This document shows positions 1 to 8,274 of a DNA stretch of 64,000 nucleotides, piece after piece. The position numbers and the translations under genes were made by a program. The notes below the pieces were generated by a model that was not told the origin of the DNA, made no database searches, and saw only the letters and a program-made list of their open reading frames with translations. The DNA lies in assembly GCA_002898575.1 (NCBI GenBank), contig BEHT01000003.1, positions 1 through 64,000 on the forward strand. Reading direction: 5' to 3'. The DNA is from a bacterium HR17. GTDB lineage: Bacteria; Armatimonadota; Fervidibacteria; Fervidibacterales; Fervidibacteraceae. Numbering within the stretch: the first letter of the stretch is position 1; each line of letters begins with the position of its first letter.

Positions 1-97
1 CCTCATCCACGACCAACTCCAACCTGTCGCCGGGCTTTAGCCCCAGCGCTTTGATGAGCCGTTTTGGCAGTTTGACTTTTGGCAGCGTTTGAGCCAT
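1..97 (-). CDS. AbrB/MazE-like (SpoVT-AbrB) DNA-binding protein, partial
   Basis: Only the first 32 codons lie in the window; the gene runs off the left edge. The start ATG is at 97-95. The translated start reads as a basic strand-turn followed by LGLKPGDRLELVVDE, the swapped-hairpin signature of SpoVT-AbrB domains, which in small proteins are usually antitoxins (MazE/VapB type) or transition-state regulators. A partner toxin gene would lie further left and cannot be seen. It sits 16 bases downstream of the pyrC stop on the same strand. Family assignment is fair; function as antitoxin is inference. Confidence 0.6.
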   Translation of the reverse strand, partial: MAQTLPKVKLPKRLIKALGLKPGDRLELVVDE

Positions 98-113
98 CTT
101 CGTTCACCATCCT

Positions 114-1424
114 TCACAAATCACGGAACACGATTTGCCCGTCGCAAATCGTTAGCATGACCTTCCCTTTCAGCGTCCAACCTGCGTAAGGCGTATTTCT
201 CCCTTTGCTCCTGAACTTCTCTGGCTGGACAGTCCATTCGGCGTTCGGGTCAATGACAGTCACATCGGCGCGGCTACCCTCTTTGGGCGCCCCGCCATCA
301 AGCCCCAATATTTGACAAGGTTTGGTGCTCATCGCTTCAACCAACCGCATGACCGAAAAGCCCGACTTGTGCACCAACTCCGTCCACAGAACGCCAACGG
401 CTGTTTCCAAACCGACGATGCCGAATGGCGCTTCATCAAAAGTCGTCTCTTTTTCCTCAACGGCGTGAGGGGCGTGGTCAGTGGCGATGCAATCAATCAC
501 GCCTTCCGCCAACGCATCACGAAGCGCAGCGACATCTTCAGCAGTTCGAAGCGGCGGGTTCATCTTAGCGTTGGTGTCGTATTCGCCGACGGCTTCTTCC
601 GTAAGTGTCAAGTGGTGTGGCGTCACTTCGGCAGTCACTTGCACACCTTGCTCTTTCGCTCGTCGGATAACTTCAACGGCTTCTTTCGTTGAGACATGGG
701 CTATATGCACTTTCGCTCCTGTCAATTTCGCCAATTCAACGGCTCGCTGAACGGAAGCTACCTCAGCAGCCCTCGGCATACCTCTCAAACCGAGCCTCAA
801 AGATGTCAAGCCTTCGTTCATAACGCCACCAGCGGTCAAAGATTTATCTTCGCAGTGCAAAATCACGACAGCGTCACAAACTTTCGCGTAAGCGAGGGCT
901 TTACGGAGGAAACCGCTATCTTGGACAGGTTCGCCGTCGTCGGAGAAGGCGACTGCACCTGCTTCTTTCATCGCTGCCATTTCTGTCAGTTGTTCGTGCT
1001 TGAGCCCGACGCTAATTGCGCCGATGGGTAAGACACGACACAACCCTGCCTCTTCTGCACGGCGCAACATAAATTCAACAGCAGCGACACTGTCAAGGGG
1101 CGGTTTCGTGTTGGGCATGCAGCAAACGGTCGTGAAGCCGCCTGCGACAGCAGCAGCACTCCCCGTCGCAATCGTTTCCTTGTGCTCTTCACCTGGTTCG
1201 CGGAAATGGACATGAATGTCAACCAATCCGGGCACAACCAACTTACCCGTGCAATCAATCACTTCCGCATCTTCTGCGACAATGTTTTCTGCCACAGCCA
1301 CAATCCTTCCCGCGTCCCTCGTCCCGTGTCCCCCGTCCCGTTCAATCAACACATCTCGTTTTGCCATCAAGTTTTGTGTCGGATCAACGACCGTGCCATT
1401 TTTGAGAAGCAATCGTTTTGCCAT
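114..1424 (-). CDS. pyrC: Dihydroorotase (class I), pyrimidine biosynthesis
   Basis: Catalyses cyclisation of carbamoyl-aspartate to dihydroorotate, third step of de novo pyrimidine synthesis. The 436-residue product carries the metal-binding DIHVHFREPG motif (His71, His73), CMPNT, HCED, HIAHVST, TPHHL and the late DCIATDHAPH motif, so the amidohydrolase site looks complete. The open frame continues upstream but the start at 1424 is preferred because GAGGTG lies 8 bases before it and the family begins with a beta-strand like KRLLLKNGTVVDP. A glycine- and arginine-rich loop near residues 28-41 (ERDGGHGTRDAGR) comes from a near-repeat of TCCCG units in the DNA and is longer than usual. pyrB lies about 2.8 kb upstream, separated by three unrelated genes. 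Confidence 0.95.
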   Translation of the reverse strand: MAKRLLLKNGTVVDPTQNLMAKRDVLIERDGGHGTRDAGRIVAVAENIVAEDAEVIDCTGKLVVPGLVDIHVHFREPGEEHKETIATGSAAAVAGGFTTVCCMPNTKPPLDSVAAVEFMLRRAEEAGLCRVLPIGAISVGLKHEQLTEMAAMKEAGAVAFSDDGEPVQDSGFLRKALAYAKVCDAVVILHCEDKSLTAGGVMNEGLTSLRLGLRGMPRAAEVASVQRAVELAKLTGAKVHIAHVSTKEAVEVIRRAKEQGVQVTAEVTPHHLTLTEEAVGEYDTNAKMNPPLRTAEDVAALRDALAEGVIDCIATDHAPHAVEEKETTFDEAPFGIVGLETAVGVLWTELVHKSGFSVMRLVEAMSTKPCQILGLDGGAPKEGSRADVTVIDPNAEWTVQPEKFRSKGRNTPYAGWTLKGKVMLTICDGQIVFRDL

Positions 1425-1450
1425 GCCGAGACACCTCGTTTCATTGGCTT

Positions 1451-2323
1451 TCACAAAACCGCCTCCAAATCCGCCAACAAATGCGCTTGTGCTTGGCGAA
1501 GGTTGTAGATGTTGGGCAGGATGACGAAGGCATCCTTTAGGGATTGGCGCATGTCGCGGTAACCTTTGCCGTCCGTTACCCAAATCAAGTCAACGCCGAT
1601 GCTTTGCAGACCTCGCAGCACTTCAGCGTAACTTCTCTTGATTTCCGTGGGCTTAGAACCAGCGACAGTGTAATAGTTCACCTCTATGCCGAAGCGTGGT
1701 CGTCCCTCGTGGTGGATAGCAAAGTCCACCCTCTTGGCAAGTTCCCTTCCGTAGCGAAGAGTTTCTTCGCTTCTCAATTCAACTTGGTGACCTCGTTGCT
1801 TTAGAGCGTTTACGATGCTGTCAAGCAGTTTACGGACTTCCCGTTGAAACACCTTGACGCCGATGTTTTTCCTCCGATGGGTTTCCAGACCGATTTGGAC
1901 GCCCAAAAGCAAATCTTCAAGGTCGTCACGGAACAAGATTTTCAAAAAGCCCAAGTCTTTCAGCAGCATGGCGAAATACTCCGCTCTTTTCTCATTGCCG
2001 GAGGTGATGTCTGCGGCTAACTTGGAAAGGCTGAAGTCGTCTTCTCGCGAAACAAAATTGCTTCCTGTGTGCCCTAACAACTCAAAGGCGCATTCAATGA
2101 GCGGCAATGGGTCATCGCTCGCCAACAACGAATCCGCCAACTCTCTCACAAAATCACACCCCATCCGCACCCTGCACGCAAGTTCACGGTAGAAGGCAAC
2201 GAATGGCAACAAGGCTTCCTTTCTTGCCCTGACAATACAGGGCGTTAGGGTGAGAAGGAACTCGTTAACGAAATCGTCGGGCGTCGTGTATCTTCGGCTC
2301 GGCAAAGCCGTCAACACCTCCAT
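1451..2323 (-). CDS. DpnII/MboI-family type II restriction endonuclease-like protein
   Basis: The 290-residue product resembles the DpnII restriction endonuclease family (PF04556). Its C-terminal half has KRVDFAI then FGIEVNYYTVAGSKPTE. In DpnII relatives the Asp (here D200) and the Glu of E-x-N (E214, with N216 in the place of the usual Lys) form the PD-(D/E)XK-type site, followed by a G-S-K-x-x-E loop. Characterised members cut GATC; specificity here is unproven. The start at 2323 is chosen for GGAGGTGAC just upstream; the longer frame has no ribosome site. No DNA methyltransferase is adjacent. The only one in the window is 28 kb away and looks unrelated to Dam. It lies between pyrC and the EVE-like nuclease gene, all on minus. 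Confidence 0.75.
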   Translation of the reverse strand: MEVLTALPSRRYTTPDDFVNEFLLTLTPCIVRARKEALLPFVAFYRELACRVRMGCDFVRELADSLLASDDPLPLIECAFELLGHTGSNFVSREDDFSLSKLAADITSGNEKRAEYFAMLLKDLGFLKILFRDDLEDLLLGVQIGLETHRRKNIGVKVFQREVRKLLDSIVNALKQRGHQVELRSEETLRYGRELAKRVDFAIHHEGRPRFGIEVNYYTVAGSKPTEIKRSYAEVLRGLQSIGVDLIWVTDGKGYRDMRQSLKDAFVILPNIYNLRQAQAHLLADLEAVL

Positions 2324-2375
2324 TGCAGTCACCTCCGATCCGATCATGGCACACTTGCACCAGAATTTGCATGGA

Positions 2376-3356
2376 TCATGGCAATGCTTCCATCCTCAGT
2401 CCTGCCAGAATTTCCGAGAACTTTTTGGGTGATCGCCAGTCAAGGCGGAGTTCGTAGCGAACTAAGCGGATGTTTCGCTTTGGGGCTTCACGGATGACGG
2501 ATTTGGAGAAGGAATTAGCAATCAAAACGCCACCAATACATTCACTTCCTAACTCATCTATGTAGCCCCTCAATTGCCTTAAGTCCCTTGGCTGTGCATG
2601 TTCCCTCTTGACTTCAACGGCGATTTTTCGCGCTTGAGCGATTGGAACTCTGTCCTTGATCAGGATGTCAACATGTCCGTAAGACAGAGCCTTTTCGCCA
2701 AGCACTTCAAGTTCGTCAGGCGAGAGGTCTTCAAAGCCAATCATTGACAAAAATTTGGTAAAGTTGCCTCGGTCAGACAACCAGCGCTTGATTGCTGCTT
2801 GCAGTATGCTCTCTTGAAAATGGCAGACGAACGGCACCCGCTCCATCTTTTTGTCGGGTGTGAATTTCGGTTCAAAAGTTGTGTGAGGGGGCGTCTCCAA
2901 AGGTTGAATGTCTCCGTTCCATAACGAACCCATTTGTGAAACATTTTGCAGAGTCGTTTGGTCGGCTTGAAAGTGAGTTTTGCGATAACCTGCTCGCAAG
3001 AGCAAGTTCTCTGCGACATAAGCGAACTCTGGGCGAACTAACGGTTCACAGAATTCACGAATGGGACGCAGGTAGAGTCGGAAAGGGAACAAATACGGCT
3101 TCCTTGAGTCTCGGAACGCAACAGATGGCCAAGGCGGCATTTTTTCAAACTCAACAATTGCCTCTTTACGCGTGACCTCATACAGGTTAAAAGCGCGGGC
3201 TGCGTGAAGGAAGGAAACAAAATCACCCTCTTGAATTTCAACGAATGTCCATGCCCCTGCAACGGAGTTGGAAAAGCCCGCTATCGCATATTTCAAACAC
3301 AGTTCCAAGTGCTGGCAAGTTGAGACAGCAACGAGGAAGTAGTTAGGCTTGGACAT
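2376..3356 (-). CDS. EVE/PUA-like domain fused to RecB-like (DUF91/NucS-type) nuclease
   Basis: A 326-residue protein with two parts. Residues ~5-110 (NYFLVAVS..., AWTFVEIQEGDFVSF, PFRLYLRPI) look like an EVE/YTH PUA-like fold, which in other proteins binds modified bases. Residues ~180-300 form a RecB-like nuclease core: Glu182 on the first helix, D230 (HVDILI), E248-V-K250 and Q261-x3-Y265 (QLRGY), as in NucS/DUF91 enzymes. All expected catalytic residues are present. The start is preceded by a G-rich ribosome site. By analogy with EVE-nuclease fusions it may be a modification-dependent nuclease in defence, but the EVE call is by pattern only. Neighbours (DpnII-like, MNT-HEPN) support a conflict role. 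Confidence 0.6.
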   Translation of the reverse strand: MSKPNYFLVAVSTCQHLELCLKYAIAGFSNSVAGAWTFVEIQEGDFVSFLHAARAFNLYEVTRKEAIVEFEKMPPWPSVAFRDSRKPYLFPFRLYLRPIREFCEPLVRPEFAYVAENLLLRAGYRKTHFQADQTTLQNVSQMGSLWNGDIQPLETPPHTTFEPKFTPDKKMERVPFVCHFQESILQAAIKRWLSDRGNFTKFLSMIGFEDLSPDELEVLGEKALSYGHVDILIKDRVPIAQARKIAVEVKREHAQPRDLRQLRGYIDELGSECIGGVLIANSFSKSVIREAPKRNIRLVRYELRLDWRSPKKFSEILAGLRMEALP

Positions 3357-3416
3357 GCATCGTTCCCCCCTGCCACTTCACTTCCCTCATGTTGACAATT
3401 TGGCGGGTTGCTTTGC

Positions 3417-4199
3417 TCATGTTGAACCACCTTGCCTAAGTTGCTGAATGACCCAATCTCGGATTTGTTGGGCTTGAGCGATGCGCTCTTGAGCCGTTGC
3501 AGCGTCAAAAACCTCATGTGGGATGCCGCCAGCAATGTCGGGATAACGAGCACGCATGTAGTCTTCGGTCAACGGTCGCCCGATGGATGCAAGTTCAGGC
3601 GGAGCGCCTAAAGCATCAGCCAGCATCGCAAGGTCATGAGTTCGTGGCGGTGTCGCTTGAAAACGAACGATGTAAAGGGCTTTGAGAAACTTCTCAGCAG
3701 CCTGTTGAGCGATGGCTACGGCCCATTCGTAACTGTCATTTTCGTAAGCGATGCGGGCAAGGTTCAAGTCATGATCTCCCTGCGCTATCCACCTTTGGGC
3801 TTGTTCTTCAGGTGTCATCACACCACTCATCTCTTCATCTGGGAGCAAGTCACCTTTGATGAGCCACAAACCTTCTCGACAAGCATCAGCAACTATCCCG
3901 ACTTGCCGTCGTAACCTTTCAAATTCCTTGACAGTGTAGCACCATGCATCCACTCGCAAGTGCCAAGGAATTTGCTCGTTGAACCTGCGAGAACGCTCCA
4001 AAAACGGAATGCCTTCAAAGGCATCAGAAACGACAATCAAGTCAATATCGCTGTCTGGTCTTGCCGAGCCATCAACCCGAGAGCCAAAGGCAATCAAATG
4101 CTGAGGTGCAAACAATTCCAGAATGCGTTTCCAATTTGCTTCCATGTATCGGCGCAGTTCCGTGTCTGCGATTTGAATTTGCTGTTTGGTCATCAGCAT
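3417..4199 (-). CDS. MNT nucleotidyltransferase-HEPN fusion protein
   Basis: Residues ~10-100 form a minimal nucleotidyltransferase domain with GSRVDGSARPDSDIDL (Gly-Ser at 39-40, Asp51, Asp53) and a third acidic residue in LRVDAW (Asp84), so the catalytic triad is intact. Residues ~125-255 form a helical HEPN domain with AAEKFLKALY and RTHDL. In many genomes MNT and HEPN are separate genes of a toxin-antitoxin pair; here they are one 260-residue protein. The start at 4199 has AAGGTG seven bases upstream and lies 15 bases past the pyrB stop; the longer frame would overlap pyrB. Likely translationally coupled to pyrB and the nuclease genes. Function as a defence or stress module is inference. 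Confidence 0.8.
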   Translation of the reverse strand: MLMTKQQIQIADTELRRYMEANWKRILELFAPQHLIAFGSRVDGSARPDSDIDLIVVSDAFEGIPFLERSRRFNEQIPWHLRVDAWCYTVKEFERLRRQVGIVADACREGLWLIKGDLLPDEEMSGVMTPEEQAQRWIAQGDHDLNLARIAYENDSYEWAVAIAQQAAEKFLKALYIVRFQATPPRTHDLAMLADALGAPPELASIGRPLTEDYMRARYPDIAGGIPHEVFDAATAQERIAQAQQIRDWVIQQLRQGGST

Positions 4200-4213
4200 T
4201 ACGAACACCTTCC

Positions 4214-5209
4214 CTAATGTTCGCTCAAAAGCAGCCACAAAACTGCCATTCTGACGGCGACGCCGTTGGTGACTTGGTCAAGGATGCGGGCTTTTTCGCT
4301 GTCGGCAAGGTCGGATGCGATTTCCACGCCTCGGTTCATCGGTCCAGGGTGCATCACCAACGCTTGCGGGCAAAGGTCGTGAAGTTTGCGCAAATCCATC
4401 CCGAACAATCGGTGATACTCGTTGACGCTTGGGAACAAACCGGCTTGCTGTCGCTCAAGTTGAAGGCGAAGCAGGTAGACGACATCAACATCGCTAACGG
4501 CTTCGGGCAAAGTTTTGCAGATGCGGACGCCGAAAGCGGCAAATTCTTCAGGCACCATTGTCGGCGGACCGACGAACCGCACTTCAGCACCCAACTTCAA
4601 CAACGCCCACATCCCTGACCGAGCGACACGGCTGTGCAAAATGTCGCCGACAAAAGCCACCTTCAAGCCCTCAATGCGCCCAAAAACTTCCCACATGGTC
4701 AGCAAATCCAGAAGGGCTTGAGTTGGATGTTCGTGCATCCCGTCACCTGCGTTGAGCACTGACGGGGTTTTGCCGTTGGTTTGGTGCGCTCTCTCTTCCA
4801 AAACACGGGCGACGAAGTGGGGTGCGCCTGAGTGAGAGTGGCGGATGACAAAGGCATCGTAGCCGAGAGCGTAAAATGTCAGCACGGTGTCTTTCAAACT
4901 TTCGCCCTTGGCAACACTCGCCGCTGCAACGGCGATATGAGTGACGCCCATGCCCAACTTTCTGGCTGCCATTTCAAAAGAGGTTCGTGTCCGAGTGCTC
5001 GGTTCGTAAAAGAGGGTAACGAGGGATTTGCTTTGAAGTTGTGGGATGGAGACTAAAGGTTGACTGGCTTGAAGGTGGGTTTTGAAGAAGGCGGCAGCGT
5101 GAAGGAAAGACCAAATCTCCCACGCTTCCAGCGGTTCAATTCCAAGCAAGTGGCGGAAGCGCGGTTTCGGCAACTCCACGAGTGACGATAGCGTTTTCGG
5201 TTCGGTCAT
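4214..5209 (-). CDS. pyrB: Aspartate carbamoyltransferase, catalytic subunit
   Basis: Joins carbamoyl phosphate and aspartate in the second step of pyrimidine synthesis. The 331-residue product has the carbamoyl-phosphate motif FYEPSTRTRTSFE near residues 65-77, HPTQALLDLLT, and VMHPGPMNRGVEI near the end, all typical of PyrB. GGAGG lies 8 bases before the ATG at 5209; eight further in-frame upstream codons are not needed. It is the first gene of a minus-strand group that continues through three conflict-type genes to pyrC. No pyrI regulatory gene or pyrR is seen nearby. The 219 bases between it and the divergent isomerase gene should hold the promoter, but I could not pick one with confidence. 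Confidence 0.95.
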   Translation of the reverse strand: MTEPKTLSSLVELPKPRFRHLLGIEPLEAWEIWSFLHAAAFFKTHLQASQPLVSIPQLQSKSLVTLFYEPSTRTRTSFEMAARKLGMGVTHIAVAAASVAKGESLKDTVLTFYALGYDAFVIRHSHSGAPHFVARVLEERAHQTNGKTPSVLNAGDGMHEHPTQALLDLLTMWEVFGRIEGLKVAFVGDILHSRVARSGMWALLKLGAEVRFVGPPTMVPEEFAAFGVRICKTLPEAVSDVDVVYLLRLQLERQQAGLFPSVNEYHRLFGMDLRKLHDLCPQALVMHPGPMNRGVEIASDLADSEKARILDQVTNGVAVRMAVLWLLLSEH

Positions 5210-5428
5210 CCATGCCCCCTCCGTTAGGCACACACTTAGCCCCGTCAGTTTGGCACAATGGCGGGACCGATATGGGGGCAGACAAAACCCTTTATGAGTT
5301 TAACGAGGGTGCCAGTGCATGTAAAGGGGGGGAGTTGAAGGCTGCAATTGCTGTCTGGCAGCGAGTCGCCACAAAGCGTGCGGCAAAATCTTGCCTGCCG
5401 ACCGGCAATAAAGCGAGGTGCACAAGGC

Positions 5429-6268
5429 GTGAGCCCGACAATCGGATGGAGCCCAGTGCGGCTGCTGGCGCCCATGCTGGAGACAGGGCAGCCCAGTTTG
5501 ATGACGGTGTTGGCGATGGCAAAAGAGTTTGGCGTTGCCGCTGTCGAATTTCATCACGCTATGTTGCCCCGTTACGACCGGCGGACGCTGGACGCCGTTG
5601 CGGCGATGCTGCACAAGCATGGGCTCAAACTCTCCATGCTCACTTGCGCCCCTGATTTTACGCATCCCGATGCTGACGAACGGGAACGGCAGTTGGACGA
5701 GATGAAGACGAAGGTGATCGCAGCGTGGGTTTTGGGCGCAGAAGGGGTGCGGGTGACAGTAGGGTGCGCTCATCCTGAAGTGACGCAGGCGCAAGGGGTT
5801 GCGTGGGGGACAGAGATGCTCAAACGCTTAGCCGACTTCGCGCATCAGCGGGGCATCAAATTGGGCTTGGAAAACCACTACAAGGACCGCTTGTGGGCGT
5901 TGCCCGATTTCGCCCTTGACCCCGATGTGTTTTTGGAAGTTGTGGAGCGGTTGCGGGATACCCCTGTGGGCATCAACTTTGATTGCGCCAACCCGTTAAT
6001 GGTCGGGCGCGACCCCGTCGCGTTGCTGCGGGCGGTTGCCGACCGGGTGTGGCATGTCCATGTCTCCGATCGCAAAGCAGGCGATTACGCCCACCAGGTT
6101 TTGGGCGATGGCGATGTGCCCTTGCCTGCGATCTTCCGCGAACTGGCAACGGTTCAATTTCGTGGCGTCTTGAGTTTGGAAGACGGGCAAACGCAGGGCG
6201 ATGAAGGGACGCGACGGTCGCTGGCTTACTTGACCACTTTGGTGCGCCAGTATTGGCAAGTGCCCTGA
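5429..6268 (+). CDS. Sugar phosphate isomerase/epimerase (xylose isomerase-like TIM barrel)
   Basis: A 279-residue member of the AP endonuclease 2/xylose isomerase-like barrel family. Metal-binding positions are visible in GLENHY (Glu), NFDCAN (Asp), HVHVSD (His) and LSLEDG (Glu). The chosen start is a GTG at 5429 because GAGGTG lies 8 bases upstream and the first strand (IGWSP) then falls near the N-terminus; the frame is open further left without a ribosome site. It is followed 21 bases later by panC, so the two may be co-transcribed. The substrate cannot be told from sequence. Confidence 0.8.
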   Translation: MSPTIGWSPVRLLAPMLETGQPSLMTVLAMAKEFGVAAVEFHHAMLPRYDRRTLDAVAAMLHKHGLKLSMLTCAPDFTHPDADERERQLDEMKTKVIAAWVLGAEGVRVTVGCAHPEVTQAQGVAWGTEMLKRLADFAHQRGIKLGLENHYKDRLWALPDFALDPDVFLEVVERLRDTPVGINFDCANPLMVGRDPVALLRAVADRVWHVHVSDRKAGDYAHQVLGDGDVPLPAIFRELATVQFRGVLSLEDGQTQGDEGTRRSLAYLTTLVRQYWQVP

Positions 6269-6289
6269 CTTTGCTAAGGAGGTGGGACG

Positions 6290-7135
6290 ATGGAAGTCAT
6301 TGAGCGCCCCGATGAAATGCAGCGACGGGCGTTGCAATGGCGCAGGGAAGGCAAAGACATCGGGTTCGTCCCGACGATGGGCTACTTCCACGAGGGGCAT
6401 CTGGCGCTGATGCGCCGGGCGCGTCAAGAGTGCGATGTCGTTGTCGTCAGCATTTATGTCAACCCGCTGCAGTTTGGACCGCGCGAAGATTTTCAACGCT
6501 ACCCGCGCGATTTGCCCCGTGACCTGCGGATGGCGGAAGCCGTTGGCGTGGATGTGGCGTTTGTCCCAAAGGATGAGGACATGTATCCTGACGGCTTCCA
6601 GACCTTCGTGGAGGTGACGGAATTAGCCCGCAGTTTGGAGGGCTTCTATCGCCCCAACCATTTTCGGGGTGTGGCGACGGTTGTCGTCAAACTGCTCAAC
6701 ATCGTTTTGCCCAATAAAGCCTACTTTGGTGAAAAGGACTTCCAGCAACTGCGGGTCGTCCAACGGATGGTGCGGGATTTGAACATGCCCGTTGAGATTG
6801 TCCCATGCCCGACGGTGCGTGAACCCGATGGTCTAGCGATGAGCAGTCGCAACACTTACCTGAGCCCGGCTGAGCGGCAGGCGGCGACGGTGCTTTACCG
6901 CGCGCTGCAGAGCGCTGACGCACTGTTCCGAAACGGTGAACGCAATACGGTGAAACTGAAGGCGCAGGTGTGGGCGGTGCTTAGCGAAGAGCCGACAGTG
7001 TTCCCGCAATATGTGGAAATCGTGGACGCTGAGACGCTACAACCCGTCGCGCACATAGAGCGTCCGGCAGTCGTCTTGCTGGCGGCGTTCGTCGGTGCAG
7101 CGCGGTTGATTGATGAATGGCTGTTAGTTCCGTGA
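6290..7135 (+). CDS. panC: Pantothenate synthetase
   Basis: Condenses pantoate and beta-alanine with ATP to form pantothenate, on the way to coenzyme A. The 281-residue product has FVPTMGYFHEGHLALM (the H-x-G-H nucleotidyl-transferase signature), NPLQFGPREDFQRYPRD, KAYFGEKDFQQL and GLAMSSRN, all hallmarks of PanC. AAGGAGGTG precedes the ATG by 6-7 bases. coaBC, acting later in the same pathway, is present in this window at 42.3-43.5 kb, but not linked. panB and panD are not seen. Confidence 0.96.
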   Translation: MEVIERPDEMQRRALQWRREGKDIGFVPTMGYFHEGHLALMRRARQECDVVVVSIYVNPLQFGPREDFQRYPRDLPRDLRMAEAVGVDVAFVPKDEDMYPDGFQTFVEVTELARSLEGFYRPNHFRGVATVVVKLLNIVLPNKAYFGEKDFQQLRVVQRMVRDLNMPVEIVPCPTVREPDGLAMSSRNTYLSPAERQAATVLYRALQSADALFRNGERNTVKLKAQVWAVLSEEPTVFPQYVEIVDAETLQPVAHIERPAVVLLAAFVGAARLIDEWLLVP

Positions 7136-7140
7136 CGGGC

Positions 7141-8248
7141 TCAGCGGCGGGCTTTGGCGTGCTGCTTGAGAGCGGCGTAGATGAAGGCGTCCAAGTCGCC
7201 GTCTAACACGCTTTCCACATCGCTCGTCTCCACATCGGTGCGTAGGTCTTTGACGAGTTTGTAAGGGTGCAAGACATAACTGCGGATTTGGCTGCCGAAA
7301 CTGATTTCAGGCAGTTCGCCGCGTAACTGCGCCAATTCCTCTTCCCGCTTGCGTCGCTCCAACTCGTAGAGGCGTGCCTTAAGGATTTGCAGGGCGACTT
7401 CCTTGTTGCGGTGCTGGCTGCGTTCCGACTGGCAGGTCACGACGATGCCGGTCGGCTTGTGCAAGATGCGGACAGCAGTCTCGTTCTTTTGCATGTGCTG
7501 CCCGCCCGGTCCTGACGAGCGGAAGGTCTCAATCTCCAAGTCCTCCTCGCGGATGTCCACCTTGATGTTCTCGCCGATTTCAGGGATGACATCCACCGCC
7601 GCGAAAGAAGTGTGGCGGCTTTTGCTGGCATCAAAGGGCGAGATACGCACCAGGCGATGAACACCCCGTTCCGTCTTGAGCAAGCCGTAGGCGTAATCGC
7701 CTTTGACCAACGCCGTAAAACTTTTGATACCCGCTTCTTTGCCCTCGGTGTAATCCAGGACTTCAAAGTCAAAGCCGTGCCGTTCCGCCCAACGGCGATA
7801 CATGCGCGCCAACATTTCCGCCCAATCTTGGGCATCTGTTCCCCCTGCGCCGGGCGTGATGGACAAAATGGCATTGCTGCGGTCGTGCTCATCGGAGAGC
7901 AATGCGGTGATTTCCAGATCGCGGAACTCCCGTTCGGCAGTCGCCAACTCTTTTGCCAATTCAGGCTCAACGCTTTCGTCGTCGCTAGCCATCGCCAGTT
8001 CCGCCAACTCAACGACAGTTTGCAACCGCTGCTGCAAGCGCTCCCAGCGTTCCACCTCGTCGCGCAACTGTCCGAGTTCACGGGTCAGTTGCGCCGCGCG
8101 GGGCGGGTCGTTCCAAAGGTTGGGGTCGTTGACCATCTGCTCTAACTCGGCGATGCGACGGCGCTTTGCTGCCAAGTCAAAGGGCATCACCTAACTCTTG
8201 GAGGCGTTGCAACAGTTCACGGGCTTTTTCCGCGATTGTTCCCAACAT
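7141..8248 (-). CDS. prfB: Peptide chain release factor 2, with programmed +1 frameshift
   Basis: Recognises UGA/UAA stops and releases the nascent chain. The main frame has the SSGPGGQHMQKNETAVRI motif with the catalytic GGQ. The true start is an ATG at 8248 with GGAGG upstream; its frame reads 23 codons and then meets CTT TGA C at 8182-8176, the classic RF2 autoregulatory slip site, preceded by an internal SD-like AGGTGA. Slipping +1 at CTT joins it to the main frame (GAC at 8178), giving about 368 residues, close to E. coli RF2. The continuous frame alone would lack the N-terminal helix. Downstream product continues to 7141, ending five bases from the panC stop (convergent). Confidence 0.93.
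8168..8189 (-). promoter_or_regulatory. RF2 programmed frameshift site (CTT TGA C with internal SD)
   Basis: Reading the minus strand: an SD-like AGGTGA, a short spacer, then CTT TGA C, where the in-frame UGA is 23 codons after the start. This is the known RF2 feedback device: low RF2 lets the ribosome pause at UGA and slip +1. The match to the canonical heptamer is exact; the SD is weaker than the AGGGGG of E. coli. Confidence 0.88.
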
Positions 8249-8274
8249 CGCGCAATCCCTCCGTCACAGTGCAA

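Noticed and set aside
1425-1583. Upstream extension of the pyrC frame
   Set aside because: The region overlaps the end of the DpnII-like gene, has no ribosome site, and the family begins at the ATG at 1424.
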